Below are positions 1 through 14,039 of a stretch of DNA of 19,574 nucleotides, in pieces (within the stretch, counting starts at the first letter, position 1; every line of letters begins with the position of its first letter). The notes below the pieces were generated by a model. The model had not been told where the DNA came from, searched no databases, and saw only the letters and a program-made list of their open reading frames with translations. This DNA comes from Conidiobolus incongruus B7586 (taxonomy: Eukaryota > Entomophthoromycota > Entomophthoromycetes > Entomophthorales > Conidiobolaceae): the NCBI GenBank assembly GCA_000697335.1, contig JNEM01008523.1:1-19574 (forward strand). Reading direction: 5' to 3'. Position numbers and translations under genes: made by a program.

Positions 1-106
1 TAATAGAGATGAAAGAGAAATAGCAGATACAGGAATAAAAAAAACAATATATAGATTCTTAAATAAAAAATATCATATAGATAATATAAATAATAATTAT
101 TTTTAA
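1..106 (+). CDS. Possible 3' end of a plus-strand gene, 5' end outside the window
   Basis: A frame entering from the left edge is open from base 2 to a TAA at 104-106 and gives 34 residues. It starts NRDEREIADTGIKK and ends in an Asn-rich tail. The first 60 bases are clearly less AT-rich than what follows, as seen for real exons elsewhere here, and charged residues are mixed in a protein-like way. A TAG at 4-6 could be a splice acceptor, in which case the last exon would begin at base 7. No family is recognisable in so short a tail, and a 34-codon open run can arise by chance. The call rests on composition only. Confidence 0.35.
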   Translation, partial: NRDEREIADTGIKKTIYRFLNKKYHIDNINNNYF

Positions 107-1738
107 TTTTCTTAAAATTAGTTAAATTTTTAATAATTTCCTTTTTAACTTTAAAATAATTTAGTTAACAATAAATAATAGATATAAATAAAATATTATT
201 TCTATTGGTTATTTAAAAATTATAAATAATTTTAAAAGTTTATAATTATAATTTAAAAATATTATGATAAAATCTAATTTGATTTATAAATAATATTAAA
301 TATTAATTAATATTTGATAATTTTAATGCTTTAGATTTGAAATATAATCAATAATATGAATTTTTTAATAGTATAATCTAAATAAATATTATTCCATCAA
401 TAAATCACTATTAATGCTTACAAAATTTTTAAAAAGACAATTTTTCATAATTGTTAAAATTGCTACACAAAATTAGGTTGAAATTAAATCATTTTACTCC
501 AATAATACCAAATTAATAAGAATGGATAAATTAATATGTTACACATATTTGGTAACAAATTTTAATTCCACTAATTATTGAATGATTAAAACTGTATTTT
601 TATCGGTTAATTACGGAATCTCTTTAATTATTTAAAATATTGCTAAAATATTTTTTTTCATATTATTTTATGAATATGTAAACTTTTTTTATAGTAATTC
701 AATATAGATTTTATTTATTATATATTATATTATTTATGATTTAGACCATAATTTAATATAACATCTTTAGTTTGTATTTAATCCATCTCTATTTTTTTGA
801 AATTGATAATTAAAAAAACTAAATATAAAATTCAATTTATACTAGAACGATTATTCAGAATATTAATTAATTAAATGGATACTGATTTTAATATTTTTTA
901 TAAAATATATGATAAATATAGCATGAGACTGATCCTTTTTAACCATTCTGATTTAGTTATATTTTTATTTTATCATAATTATATAGCTTTCATTTCACTA
1001 TTCAATTGTTTTTAAGAATGCTAATTGATTGATTAAATTACTAATTAAATATCAAAAGACCAAATATTATAATATTTATATCAATATTTTATTTTGTTAT
1101 TTGTATAAATAATATTACTCTGAATTGCTCAATAACTTTAAAATTACACATTTCATTCAATATAACTCAAAATAGATATTATTTAATTCTACAATCATGA
1201 CTATAATTTGGGAATATTAATCCACATCTGTATGTCTACAGTATTTATGAAATTGAATATTCAAAGAAAGTAAAAACAGAAACTATTAAAGATGATATTA
1301 GTATAAAATTGATATTATTAACTTTTCTTTAAGTGAATAAAGCTTATAAACAGTAATTACTCTATGATTCAATTAGAATTACTATTTTTTGAAATTATAA
1401 GGAGTAAATCAAATAGATTCTAATTGGATTGAATTTCAATGTTCCAATGACTGTACCGATTTCCTGTATTGATTTCATTTTGAACCAATCACATTCATTA
1501 AAAGAGTAGAGAGATTTTTCATTTATGATATCGGTCGAAATGTAGATCCCTAAATAATTATTATAATTGAATATAAATATGTATATTTTGCATTTTTGTT
1601 AATTTTTGAGTTCGAGTTTTAGGGTTATAATTGTTTTTTTTAATTTTTTTCTTTTTTATATATCAGTAACTTTTTGTTAAATATATAATATATCAATTAT
1701 ATTTACTGAGTTATTACATTGGGCATATTTTAATAGAG
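107..1738. other. AT-rich intergenic region upstream of MDM34
   Basis: About 1.6 kb of very AT-rich DNA with frequent stops in all frames. From about 1400 to 1550 the GC content rises and two CCAAT motifs occur (1444-1448 and 1485-1489), which may be part of the MDM34 promoter. The same stretch holds an open minus-strand frame discussed in the findings. The last 120 bases before the MDM34 start are T-rich, as expected for a fungal core promoter or leader. No TATA box stands out from the background. Confidence 0.6.
1619..1627 (+). promoter_or_regulatory. Telobox-like motif TTAGGGTTA
   Basis: The nine bases TTAGGGTTA (TAACCCTAA on the other strand) lie 112 bases before the MDM34 start codon. 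Teloboxes bound by TTAGGG-repeat factors such as Tbf1 are known promoter elements in several fungi, mostly at ribosomal-protein and snoRNA genes. A run of three G is rare in this DNA, so the match is notable, but one copy could be chance. Confidence 0.25.
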
Positions 1739-2859
1739 ATGTCTTTTAACTTTCAGTGGGATAAGTTATCAGCTGAGTATACGGAGCAGATCAAAGTTAA
1801 ATTGACGTCAGCTTTAAATTCTAAAAAATTACCCGCTGTTATTGCTGACGCTATTGAAATTCAGGAATTGAACTTAGGAACTAAAGTAATATATATAATA
1901 TTATCATTATTAGTTATATGACTAATTATTTATAAAATAGGCTCCTGAATTGGAAATTTTAGAAATTGGAGATTTAACAGAGGATAGATTTAGAGGAATT
2001 TTTAAATTAACTTATTCTGGCGATGCACATATAGTTTTAAAGACCAAAGTTCAGGTATGAAACTTTATTTTATTAATATAAAGTTCATACTAATACAATT
2101 TATTAGGTGAATCCTGTTCAAGTTAATACCGAGCTATCATTATTTACCTCTCGAGGTATGGTTATGGCCCATACGCCACTCTTAATTCCAATGCTACTTA
2201 AGATCAGTGATTTAAACCTTCGAGGTATTGTTGTATTATCGGTATCTAAACGCCACGGAATAACGCTCGTTTTCAAAAATGACCCACTTCAAAGCGTTCA
2301 AGTTGGCAGTAGTTTCGACGGTTTTAAAAGTGTGCAAGATCTCTTACAAGTTCAAATAGAAAACCAGATTAGAAACTTATTCCAGGAGCATATTCCTGCT
2401 ATGGTTCATAATTTTAGTCATATTGTCACTAAAAACAACAGTTCTCCCTCCTCTAATTCTACGACAGCTGTTAATACGCCACTTCCTACAAGTCCTATTA
2501 AGAAAAAAGGTTGGGAGAGTCCTACAAAAGACTATATGGATTACAAGAATGGTGGCAATTACTACACATCAATTCATGATCACCTAGCACTTAAAGATCG
2601 ATCTCATTTGACAAATTCTAACTTCCCATTTCATCCTTTATCCACGCGGCCTGGATTTCCATTTATGCGTATGCGCAGTACTTCACAATCGTCCACCCTA
2701 TCTGATGAATATCATCCCTCTGTATTTTTACCTCATCTCAGAACTTCTGTGAACTACTCTCAGAAAAATCCTCCAAGTGCGATTAGCAAATTGGGTATTA
2801 TCCCTAAGAAATTTGAGGATGGCAAGGATTTGGGATTTAAATGTGCACTCTCGCCATAG
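1739..2859 (+). CDS. MDM34: Mdm34, ERMES complex subunit (mitochondrial distribution and morphology protein 34)
   Basis: Three exons, 1739-1885, 1941-2054 and 2107-2859, give 337 residues. Introns are 55 and 52 nt and both are phase 0. Both contain a CTAAT branch-like motif near the 3' end (GACTAAT in intron 1, ATACTAAT in intron 2). The third exon begins with GTG, an internal Val. The N-terminus ([10 protein letters not shown]), the LEILEIGDL segment just after intron 1 and [13 protein letters not shown] match Mdm34, as do [11 protein letters not shown] and [11 protein letters not shown]. Residues 1 to about 195 form the SMP lipid-binding domain. The rest is Ser/Asn/Pro-rich and looks disordered. 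In the family, Mdm34 sits at the mitochondrial outer membrane and joins Mdm12, Mmm1 and Mdm10 to tether ER to mitochondria and move phospholipid. It is shorter than yeast Mdm34 (459 residues), mostly in the tail. The start is well supported by family similarity. Confidence 0.93.
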
Positions 2860-3302
2860 TTTCAATCATATAACTCGGAAATTTTTTATCATAACATTAT
2901 TTAATTATTTTTACATCCATATATGGTATCATTAAGTTTTATAAGGAACTTGGACAGTTTCAAACATTAAAATTATTATTTAACTAATCATTTTATTACA
3001 TACTTCATTATTATAAAATATGTTTATATAATATCCCATTTTCGATTAATAAAATTAAATAATTTCAATACATATACACTGAAATATCGATTTTTAAATA
3101 TTAGATATTTTATTAATAAATTATGATTTAATTGTTGCTTTATGTTTTCAATGTCAATTTGCAAATTACTGAATTTGTTTTTTATAACATTGTAACTTTA
3201 AGTTTGTCTTTTGTCAATTATTTGATTTATTAGTCAAATTAAAAATGACTTATGTCAAAAATATATCTGAGAAAGTGTAATTGAAAATGGTAAGAAATTA
3301 GT
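2860..3302. other. Spacer between convergent MDM34 and RPT1
   Basis: This 443-base AT-rich spacer must hold the 3' UTRs and poly(A) sites of both genes, which face each other. The plus strand turns T-rich from about 3120 to 3240. I see no coding frame, RNA gene or repeat of note. Confidence 0.7.
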
Positions 3303-5139
<1,837 letters not shown>

Positions 5140-6948
5140 AATTATAAATTAATAATACAAGGAAATAGATGTTTTCTAATAAATAGTATAAATATTAAAT
5201 GATATATATTGTAAATTTCGTATATACTTTAATAGTGTATGATAATCAATTGACTTCTTTTATATTAATGATTACCTAATCGTTCAAATTAAATTAATAT
5301 TCAAATATTTGTTTTATGGGTTATAATAGAGTATTTTAATAAGTTTGGATTCGTCATCATTTTTAAATGAAAATGGTTCCTATTTGACGCCTAATTTGCA
5401 ATTATATTTCAAATTTTAATTATAAAATATCAAAAAATCATTACTAAAAAACATCTTTTATTCAATGCAATCAGCGGTATTTTAATTATATAATTTTTAT
5501 CATAATTTCATATTTGAATAATATTTTTATATTGATTTCATAACTTTTTACAAATTATATTTTAAATTAATATTAAAGCATTAATCAACTATGTTCCTTA
5601 TACTTAAATTGATCATATTCTAATCTAATACAAGATACTTGCAATTTTTAATCTTAATACCACATCATATACAAAATATAAAAATATCTAATATATTTAT
5701 ATTCTTTTTTTTATTTGATCTGCCAACAGTATATTATTAATCAAACCTTTAAACTCAATTGAAATATCAAGCAAATTAAAATAAATTAAATAAATAGAAA
5801 TAATATATTTTATTTAAAAATTGATTTGAGATTATTAAATTCTACATAGTTATATTTAGTTAATAAATATTTTAATTCATTGTGTTTTTATAAAAGACTT
5901 TGAAATTACTAATCTGTTCAAATATATGGCTATAATTTTTAATTATTTGATAATTTTATGCTTAATAATATAATAGAAATAAATTTTCATAAATAAATTA
6001 ATTTCATTAATAATTTATCAATATTAATATTATATAAATATAATGATCTTGATTAAAATACACTAGATATCAATTTCTCATTATCAAAATATACTTAAAA
6101 TTCAAAAATCACTAAAGATATAGTGTATGTGTATATTGTGATAATTAATATTCTTTAATGTCTGATGGCTAAATTCAAATTAATATTCTAACAACCCAAA
6201 TCAAAATTTTACTAATCTAATAATTTACAAATTGTTTGTATGAAAATGGTTGATTCGTTGAATAATATATATATAACTTTATTATAACTAGTTTAAAAAA
6301 TTAAGTTTAATTATTAATCTAAATTTCAATTTCAATCAATCTAGAAAATTATTTTTATTATCAACATAAACTAGTTATTTATCATAAATATATGGATAAT
6401 AAACACTTATGTAAAAATATAAATAGTAGCTTTACTAAGTGATTATCAGAATTAAAGTGTTAAACTGTTTTTTATTTTTTTAATGAATGAATTTATTTAA
6501 TTTCAATCAAATTATATAGATATTAGATATTTTTTTTGTATTTGTTAAATAATTGTTAAAAATTAATGTATAAAATATTATAAAGAAATTAATTATTAAA
6601 TAGCATTATTTAATAGGAATATAAACTGAAATTATTAAAATTATATGATCTTTTGATTTCAAAATAGATTGATTAAAAAATAATAATCAGTTTCAACCAA
6701 ATATATCTGCCAAGATTGATTAAATATATAAATATTTATGTGTATATTGAAAATAATAGAATAGCTCTTGATTTAGTCTCTATACTATAAATAATGAGTG
6801 AATTGGAAAAAATATGATCCCACAATTTATTTTACAAAACAGAAAAATTTGACTCTTAAGAAAATGTAATATAAAATTAAATATAAAAATAACCATATAA
6901 ATTCCTTCCTTTTGATTACGGACGTAATATATTTAAAAGGTCTTCACC
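5140..6948. other. Divergent promoter spacer between RPT1 and eL29
   Basis: About 1.8 kb of AT-rich DNA with dense stops. It carries the RPT1 promoter at its left end and the eL29 promoter at its right end. A less AT-rich patch near 5340-5400, about 200-260 bases before the RPT1 start, may be regulatory. I found no copy of the yeast proteasome element GGTGGCAAA in this spacer. Just before eL29 there is a pyrimidine tract (6904-6913), a plausible transcription initiator of the kind seen at ribosomal-protein genes. Confidence 0.6.
6915..6928. promoter_or_regulatory. 14-base perfect dyad ATTACG-GA-CGTAAT before eL29
   Basis: Two perfect 6-base inverted arms flank a 2-base spacer and end 20 bases before the eL29 start codon. 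Each half contains TTACG, which resembles a bZIP half-site, but the GA spacer is not the usual arrangement. Its position just after a pyrimidine tract means it could be either a DNA operator or a small element in the 5' UTR. Confidence 0.4.
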
Positions 6949-7143
6949 ATGTCCAAGTCGAAGAATCATACCAATCACAACCAGAACAAAAAGGCTCACC
7001 GTAACGGTATCAAAAAGCCCAAGCAACACCGTTTCAGCTCCAAGCGTGGTGTTGACCCCAAATTCTTACGCAATCTCCGTTTCGCCAAGAAGGGATCCTG
7101 GGCTGCTCGCGTCGCTGCTAAGGGTATGGATACCTCCGCTTAA
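6949..7143 (+). CDS. RPL29: 60S ribosomal protein eL29 (L29)
   Basis: A single exon encodes 64 residues. The N-terminal block [20 protein letters not shown] followed by IKKPKQHRF is the signature of eL29, and the internal [15 protein letters not shown] is equally diagnostic. Length is close to yeast eL29 (59 residues). The protein is a small, very basic component of the large subunit. The start codon has a favourable context (CACCATGTC). Codons are rich in C-ending forms and AAG (AAG, ACC, GTC, CGC), unlike the surrounding AT-rich DNA, which fits high expression. No intron is visible within the coding region; one in the 5' UTR cannot be excluded. Confidence 0.97.
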   Translation: MSKSKNHTNHNQNKKAHRNGIKKPKQHRFSSKRGVDPKFLRNLRFAKKGSWAARVAAKGMDTSA

Positions 7144-8247
7144 GTGTCCCAATCGAATTGCTTCATTCTGAGTTGTGTCCCTTAAGTGTTCACGATCATG
7201 TAAATTATCCAGTCAATAAATTACTAATGGTTTTGATCACAACCTTGGACAACTTACCCATTCTAACCACTTAGATCAATTTGCATACGGTATACATTAT
7301 TAATTAAATACTAATTTATCTAATTTTGTCACTCTTTAGTAGTTTTATTTCAAGATTATCAACAAACAGGGGTTTTTGCCTATCTTTATTATGGAGCGAT
7401 TTTTATATAGGAAATATTACAGATTTTAAATTTTATCAAATCTTATAATTACTATTAATCCTACATGTCTGTATAATTTCTCCTTGTTTTGTCTAATGGG
7501 AAATCTATTTTCATCATTTGATTGACCTTGACTTTAGCTTATTTTAACTCTTGCTCCAGTTTTTTACTATGTAATAGCATACATTAACTTTTTTTGGTTT
7601 GGATATTTCTTAAGTTCTCTTATTTTGCTTTAGATCTGTTTTAAATTTGGTCAACCTGAATCCTTTTTTTTACTCAATCCAATATAAACCTACATTTCCT
7701 TTATATTTATATAATTTTAATTTACTATATGCTAACTTATTCTTTTATTTAGAATAAATTTCAGATCTTTTAAATTTTATGTTTTTATTTCCTTCGGGTC
7801 ATTGTTATTTTGTCAATCTTTTATCCTTCTCATTCTTGATTCGAATTTGCTTGCATAATGATGTATTATTAGATTGATAAATATTATTCTATTTATTTTT
7901 TTCAATTTCCAATCATGACATTTGTATAATCAATTTATATTTAGTGTGTAATATTTATCAAGTTATTAGATTTATAGATTTCAAGGCATTTTCTAAAATT
8001 GTTTATATATTTGTATAAATATTGAACTTTTAAGAATCGTATTAATTAATGAATTTCTCTTCGTATTTATATTTCATATTAAAATATCCTATTACCCTGC
8101 TTATTGAATATTTATTGCAGTTGACTAATGGTTAATCCTAAATATAGTTAGGACGGAATAGTATAATGTTTATATTTTTATTGCATTAAAATTAATGTTA
8201 ATTATGTCGAATTCATTGTTACAAATCTATAAATACTAAGTTTACAC
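7144..8247. other. Pyrimidine-skewed spacer between convergent eL29 and RPC9
   Basis: About 1.1 kb without a recognisable gene. The plus strand is strongly T-rich: by hand count 7501-7680 holds 90 T, 41 A, 30 C and 19 G. The GC content is somewhat above the other spacers, but stops occur in all frames on both strands. It could be a long U-rich 3' region or the remains of a purine-rich minus-strand gene. I recognise no domain in any frame. The right end must hold the RPC9 3' UTR. Confidence 0.5.
7215..7220 (+). terminator. Possible poly(A) signal AATAAA after eL29
   Basis: AATAAA lies 72 bases after the eL29 stop, within a 3' region still less AT-rich than background. Spacing fits a cleavage signal. 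In DNA this AT-rich the hexamer is common, so support is modest. Confidence 0.4.
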
Positions 8248-8836
8248 TTATAATTCACCATTTTCATCAGTTCCGTTAATAATATCTTGAATCATTGCAA
8301 TCAAATCCTCAGCAAGTGGTTTATCATTAGTAGTTTGATGTCCTTCCTGTTGCTCCTGTTCTTGGTCTTCTTCATTTTCAAATGCTTGAACTCTAAAACG
8401 ATCCATAAGATTTTCAATGATCTAAAATATAAAGAACAAATTAATAAATGTAAAATATAATGATATTGATAAAAGAATTTACAGGTGATAATAATGGGGA
8501 AGAAGGTGGTAAAAAGTTAATAATTTGTAATTTTTCAATTTTGACCAAGTCATATTGTTTTAAAAGGAGCATCACTTTTCTAAATTTTTCATCATCTAGC
8601 TTATTGCATGGTTGATTTTCTAAATATTGAATTGCCTAAAATTAATTATTTAATATTGCTTAGCTATTTAACAATATTATATATTTTACTTGGTCTGTTA
8701 AAATGTTTAATCTAACATTATTCATTCTTTTAACTTGATTTTGTCTATTTAGTTCAGTTTGTTTTTTATGTTGTTTGAGTAATTTTAAAACTTCATAATT
8801 GCTTAAAAAGTTGCTTCTTTCATTAAGTACTTCCAT
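8248..8836 (-). CDS. RPC9: DNA-directed RNA polymerase III subunit RPC9 (C17, CRCP-like)
   Basis: Three exons, 8836-8690, 8635-8483 and 8421-8248, joined across introns of 54 and 61 nt (both phase 0), give 157 residues (human CRCP has 148). The start MEVLNERSNFLSNYEVLKLL aligns with the CRCP N-terminus, in which LSNYEV is the hallmark. The second exon carries the KIEKLQIINFLPP segment of the HRDC-like fold. The third exon has an acidic Gln/Glu-rich stretch (about 116-128) and ends GTDENGEL. RPC9 pairs with RPC8 to form the Pol III stalk, which contacts initiation factors. An in-frame ATG at 8887 would add 17 residues, but family alignment and the AAAATGG context favour 8836. Recognition rests on memory of the family, not on a search. 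Confidence 0.88.
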
Positions 8837-11435
8837 TTTATTATTTAACTCTTCTTTAATAATGATTTTCTCAAATATCAGGATCAATTTAAATAAATTA
8901 ATCCTAATTTATATTTATGGGATTTTAAATTACCAAATATTTTTTATACTAACATTTAGATTATTTAGTTTGTTGAATTGGTAATATTAATTTGAGATCA
9001 AAAACTTATCAATAATAAATTTTCATCGAAATTTTATCAAAATTTCTTATACCATAGAGATTCTACTATAGATAATACATATATTCTGCCTGTACGCAAG
9101 ATAGCAATAATCTCAAATATAGATTATATAATAGTTACAATATTATGTTGTTGTTGAATTATATGTTTAATTCATTGATTTCATTACATATATAATACAT
9201 TTAATTATTAGCAAAAAAACCCGCTTAATATTACATTGTAGAATAAGATCTGGCGTAAAAACTGTCTGAATTTCCTTGAAAAGGTTGGAAAATGATTTTT
9301 ATTTGAATATTTATAGTATAATTTAATCACAATTTGTTTCAGTCATTATATATTATTATATTTTATAATTACTAATAATTTAGTTTTGATACAAATAATT
9401 AAGATCTTTAAACATTTATGAGATGTTTCGTGTTGCTGATAATTTTATATTATATGGGATTGGTTTTGAAGTATATTGTAAATAAAATTTATTTATTAAT
9501 CAATGTAAAGGTATCAAAAAACTATCAAACAATTGAATATGAAAATCGGTAATTATCATCATATACCTTTGGAAAGTTTACTTTAATCCTATTTAAAATG
9601 GAAAATATATGAAATTTAATTTTTATTTTATGAATTTTATATCCTACTAAAGATTTTTTTTATCTTAACAAGAAATGTATTCTACTTTTGATATATTATT
9701 AATAACAATATCCAAATACACTACATTCTGATATTTCAATGTACCAAAACTTGTTAGTGGTAGTATATTCTTCATTAATTAATTCAATTTAATCATGATA
9801 AGAAAATAATCTCTTTAAATTCCAACAAGTTATGTGCCATATATTCTAACTTATTATTATCTCAATTTTGAAGGTTTTAATCAACTATATATATTACTTA
9901 TAATGGTATATCATTTACATCATTACATTAATGCCATTATTACTAAACGTAAAACTAAATGACCAAAATAGAAATTCCATATAATGCAAAAATAATTAAT
10001 ATAATATGATGTCTATTATATAAGCTATAAAATGATTTTCTAATGGAATTAAACCAATATCTAAAAATTTATTAATATTATCAGCTAAATAAATATCAAT
10101 TTGAGCACAAGTTTTAGTTTTTTATCATATTTAACGGACTTGAATTAACTCTACCAAAAAGTAAATATCAAGTTTGGATTGAAAACCGAGAAAGGTGAAT
10201 TTTTATTTTACAAAGTCAAATAATTATTAAAGAGGATTAAAAAGGATTGATTGGGATTAAAATATGATTATTGTTTAATCATACTTTCTCATCTCTTACT
10301 AATGATTTTTCTATTTAGATATGGAAGGTATAATTACGATGATATATTTTATTTAATCAAGTGTAGTACAAGATTATTTATAAATCTATTAGTTATATAA
10401 CATAATTGTTATTATGATTAATTGATAATATTTGGTTCGCTTTCTTGGAATATTTAATTTATATATGATTTGGTAATATTATCTATTCAGAATTTATCAA
10501 TAATAATACATTTGTGTACATGAATTATTGAGTGATGGATATGATTTTCAAATTTAGTCACCTATTGATATTAAATAATTTGTTGAAAATATTCAAGTTT
10601 TTTAGTATTTGGTATTTTAATATAAATAGAATTCATTCTATTGAAAGCATGCTATTAATATTATTAATCCTTTTGAAAAATTAGTATTATTCTTATTATA
10701 GATATTTGAATAGCAATTAGACCTCGATTGCAAAATTAAATTGAAAATATTTTAAATTCAACAATTTTAGTAGGTCATATTGAAATTATTCAGAATTAAT
10801 TATTTCAGTTGATTCTATATTTTAATAGAATCTACTAGAATAATTTTTGGACAGATTAGCTTATATTTTTTGGAAAATATAATTAATATCATTATATAAA
10901 TCATGATTCATTAAATCAGATCTGAAGGAGATTTGAAGGAATTTCAAATGATTTCAATTAATAATAATGTGGATGTTGTGATATAGTATCTCCCAAAATT
11001 ATTTAAATTTTGTGCACAATTTTTAAAATACATAAACTTGCATTGTAATCATGTTTTCATAGAATAATGCTTAAATTAACTATCTTCACAAATATCGTTG
11101 ATTGATGCTTGAGTGAAAAAGATAGAGTTTGATTAAAGCTTGACAAAAGCTGATTCAATACAAATAAAGATTTTGAAACGATGCTATTGTGGCACTTGAT
11201 ACATTTGAATTGACACTGACAATCTCTGTCTTGAATGTTGAATCTTTAAATCGATCGAAAAATTGACCTAATCCGAATCAATCGCGTTCATTTTGGATTT
11301 TAGGTAAAAAATAACAATATCACACTTGATGGTAAAAATACCACAATTTTCATGATCTATTAGTAATTGAGTAAATGATGCTCATTTGATTAGGTTTTGG
11401 TTACAACACCAAGCGGATAACAATCGCAACTTTGA
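8837..11435. other. AT-rich intergenic region between RPC9 and thioredoxin reductase
   Basis: About 2.6 kb with stops throughout. It separates divergent genes, so the RPC9 promoter lies at the left end and the distal TRR1 promoter at the right. From about 11090 the GC content rises and stays raised up to TRR1, suggesting functional upstream DNA. Short open minus-strand runs occur near 9210-9350 and 11150-11280, but neither resembles a protein I know. A short dyad (TATGATTA and TAATCATA around a 5-base loop) lies near 10264-10284. Confidence 0.55.
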
Positions 11436-11558
11436 CCAATTAAATCCACTTTCCTGTTTTCCAGCATTTTTAATAGGATAGATTTTTTGAATCAATTCCA
11501 ATCGCATACCAATTAATTTTAATTCACTAATATTTGAGAATGTTCAGATTGTATAAAA
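11436..11558 (+). promoter_or_regulatory. TRR1 core promoter: three CCAAT boxes and a TATA box
   Basis: CCAAT occurs at 11436-11440, 11498-11502 and 11509-11513, all on the plus strand. A consensus TATA box (TATAAAA) lies at 11552-11558, 72 bases before the TRR1 start codon. The sequence between TATA box and ATG is C-rich on the plus strand (CTACCCCACCC), as in many fungal leaders. CCAAT boxes are bound by the Hap/NF-Y complex, which in fungi includes redox-linked targets. Transcription should begin around 11580-11590. Confidence 0.65.
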
Positions 11559-11629
11559 GGGCCTTTCATCTCGCTACCCCACCCGTACTAATCAAATCAA
11601 CCTACTTATATTCTTTAAGAAATTTCACA

Positions 11630-12750
<1,121 letters not shown>

Positions 12751-14039
12751 AACAAAATTATTGAGTTTTTGAGTCAATTTTAATTAAACACTTAATACGA
12801 ATCGAATTAATCTATTTTAATAAAATGTACAGTTAAGTAACTATAATAATCACTCATTAATTTATATAGATAATATTCATATAATTACTAATAATAGGCT
12901 AATGTTTAAATATATTAATTAAATATTGAATATCTTAATATAGATCAAGAAACAATGCCTTAACATTAATAATAATTTATTGGTAATTAGATAATAATAG
13001 CCCAATCTTTATAAACAGTATAAGAGTATTTAATATATTTATTAGATATTCACAACTTATTCAGTTTGACCAATTTTACTTTTTCTAACCTTTTGATTAA
13101 AATTCACTTTATATTTTGAAATGAAATATAGTTAATATATAATTATAACTAATCAAAGTTAAAATATTGCTTATTTTGATTTTTATCGATTTTATTAGCA
13201 AGTTTGAAAAATACTATTTAATGGCGTGAATAATATGGTGATAATGAGTATTGATTTAGATATAGCTGTGTTTTTGTCCTTTTTGAATTATGTAAATTAT
13301 AAAAGTATCTCAATAGTATTTGTTTATTAGGGATATAAATAAATTGATTAGTTGGCATATAAATCAAAGTCCAAAGTAGAATTACTAACCTCATAGTTCA
13401 TAATAAATTCCATTCATTTTAACAAATGCTTAACGATTGTGAAATGGGCAATAAAACTATTGTACTTAATATAGTAATATGAATAAAGTATACATTTCTT
13501 ATCAGATTTTTATATGAAATATTTTAAATTGAATTATCTGATATTTAAATATAAAGTTTCAATGAATCATTTAGCCTCAAATTGATTTTGAAAATTAAAA
13601 TTATGGATTCCCATATGTAAATAATATATATGAACCAATATATTATATCATTTAATGTCATTAATTGATAATAACTGATGAATATTGCATGTACTTATAA
13701 AATTAAAACATTTGTAATAAATACTCCATTTTAAATTTATCATTTGTAAAATAAATTATTCAAAAGGTATTCAAATTACAAATTGATCATATGATTTATT
13801 GTATTTGTTTCCACATGGTAATATTATTTAGGTATATGACTTGGTCATTCATATGCTTTTATGAATAAGACATATTATCCATCATAAAATTAATTCTTTG
13901 AGGATTGTTAATTTGAATTTTGTATAGTTTTTCAGTAAATAAAATACAATAATAATTTTATTTTGAAAAGTGATAAATTTATAAGTTCATCTTTTAATTT
14001 TACTATGATTGTGGTTACATAGATAATATCACGCTAGAA
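12751..14039. other. AT-rich intergenic region after thioredoxin reductase
   Basis: About 1.3 kb of AT-rich DNA. An AATAAA at 12819-12824, 70 bases after the TRR1 stop, is a plausible poly(A) signal. A slightly less AT-rich patch lies near 13360-13450. I see no coding frame, RNA gene or repeat. Confidence 0.65.

Noticed and set aside
7841-7856. GATTCGAATTTG resembling a tRNA B box
   Set aside because: No A box or cloverleaf pairing could be found upstream; the match is partial.
8799-8984. Plus-strand open frame rich in Leu/Ile opposite the RPC9 first exon
   Set aside because: AT-rich antisense of a recognised exon; apparent hydrophobicity follows from base composition.
9210-9350. 43-codon minus-strand open run with some GC-richer codons
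   Set aside because: No start codon in a useful place, no recognisable family, and such runs are expected several times by chance here.
11150-11280. 41-codon minus-strand open run upstream of TRR1
   Set aside because: Bounded by stops on both sides with no recognisable motif; raised GC is better explained by promoter DNA.
11360-11366. TTAGTAA, the reverse complement of the Yap1 site TTACTAA, upstream of TRR1
   Set aside because: Yap1 control of thioredoxin genes is known in yeast, but this 7-mer and its complement occur many times in the window's AT-rich DNA, about once per kb by chance.
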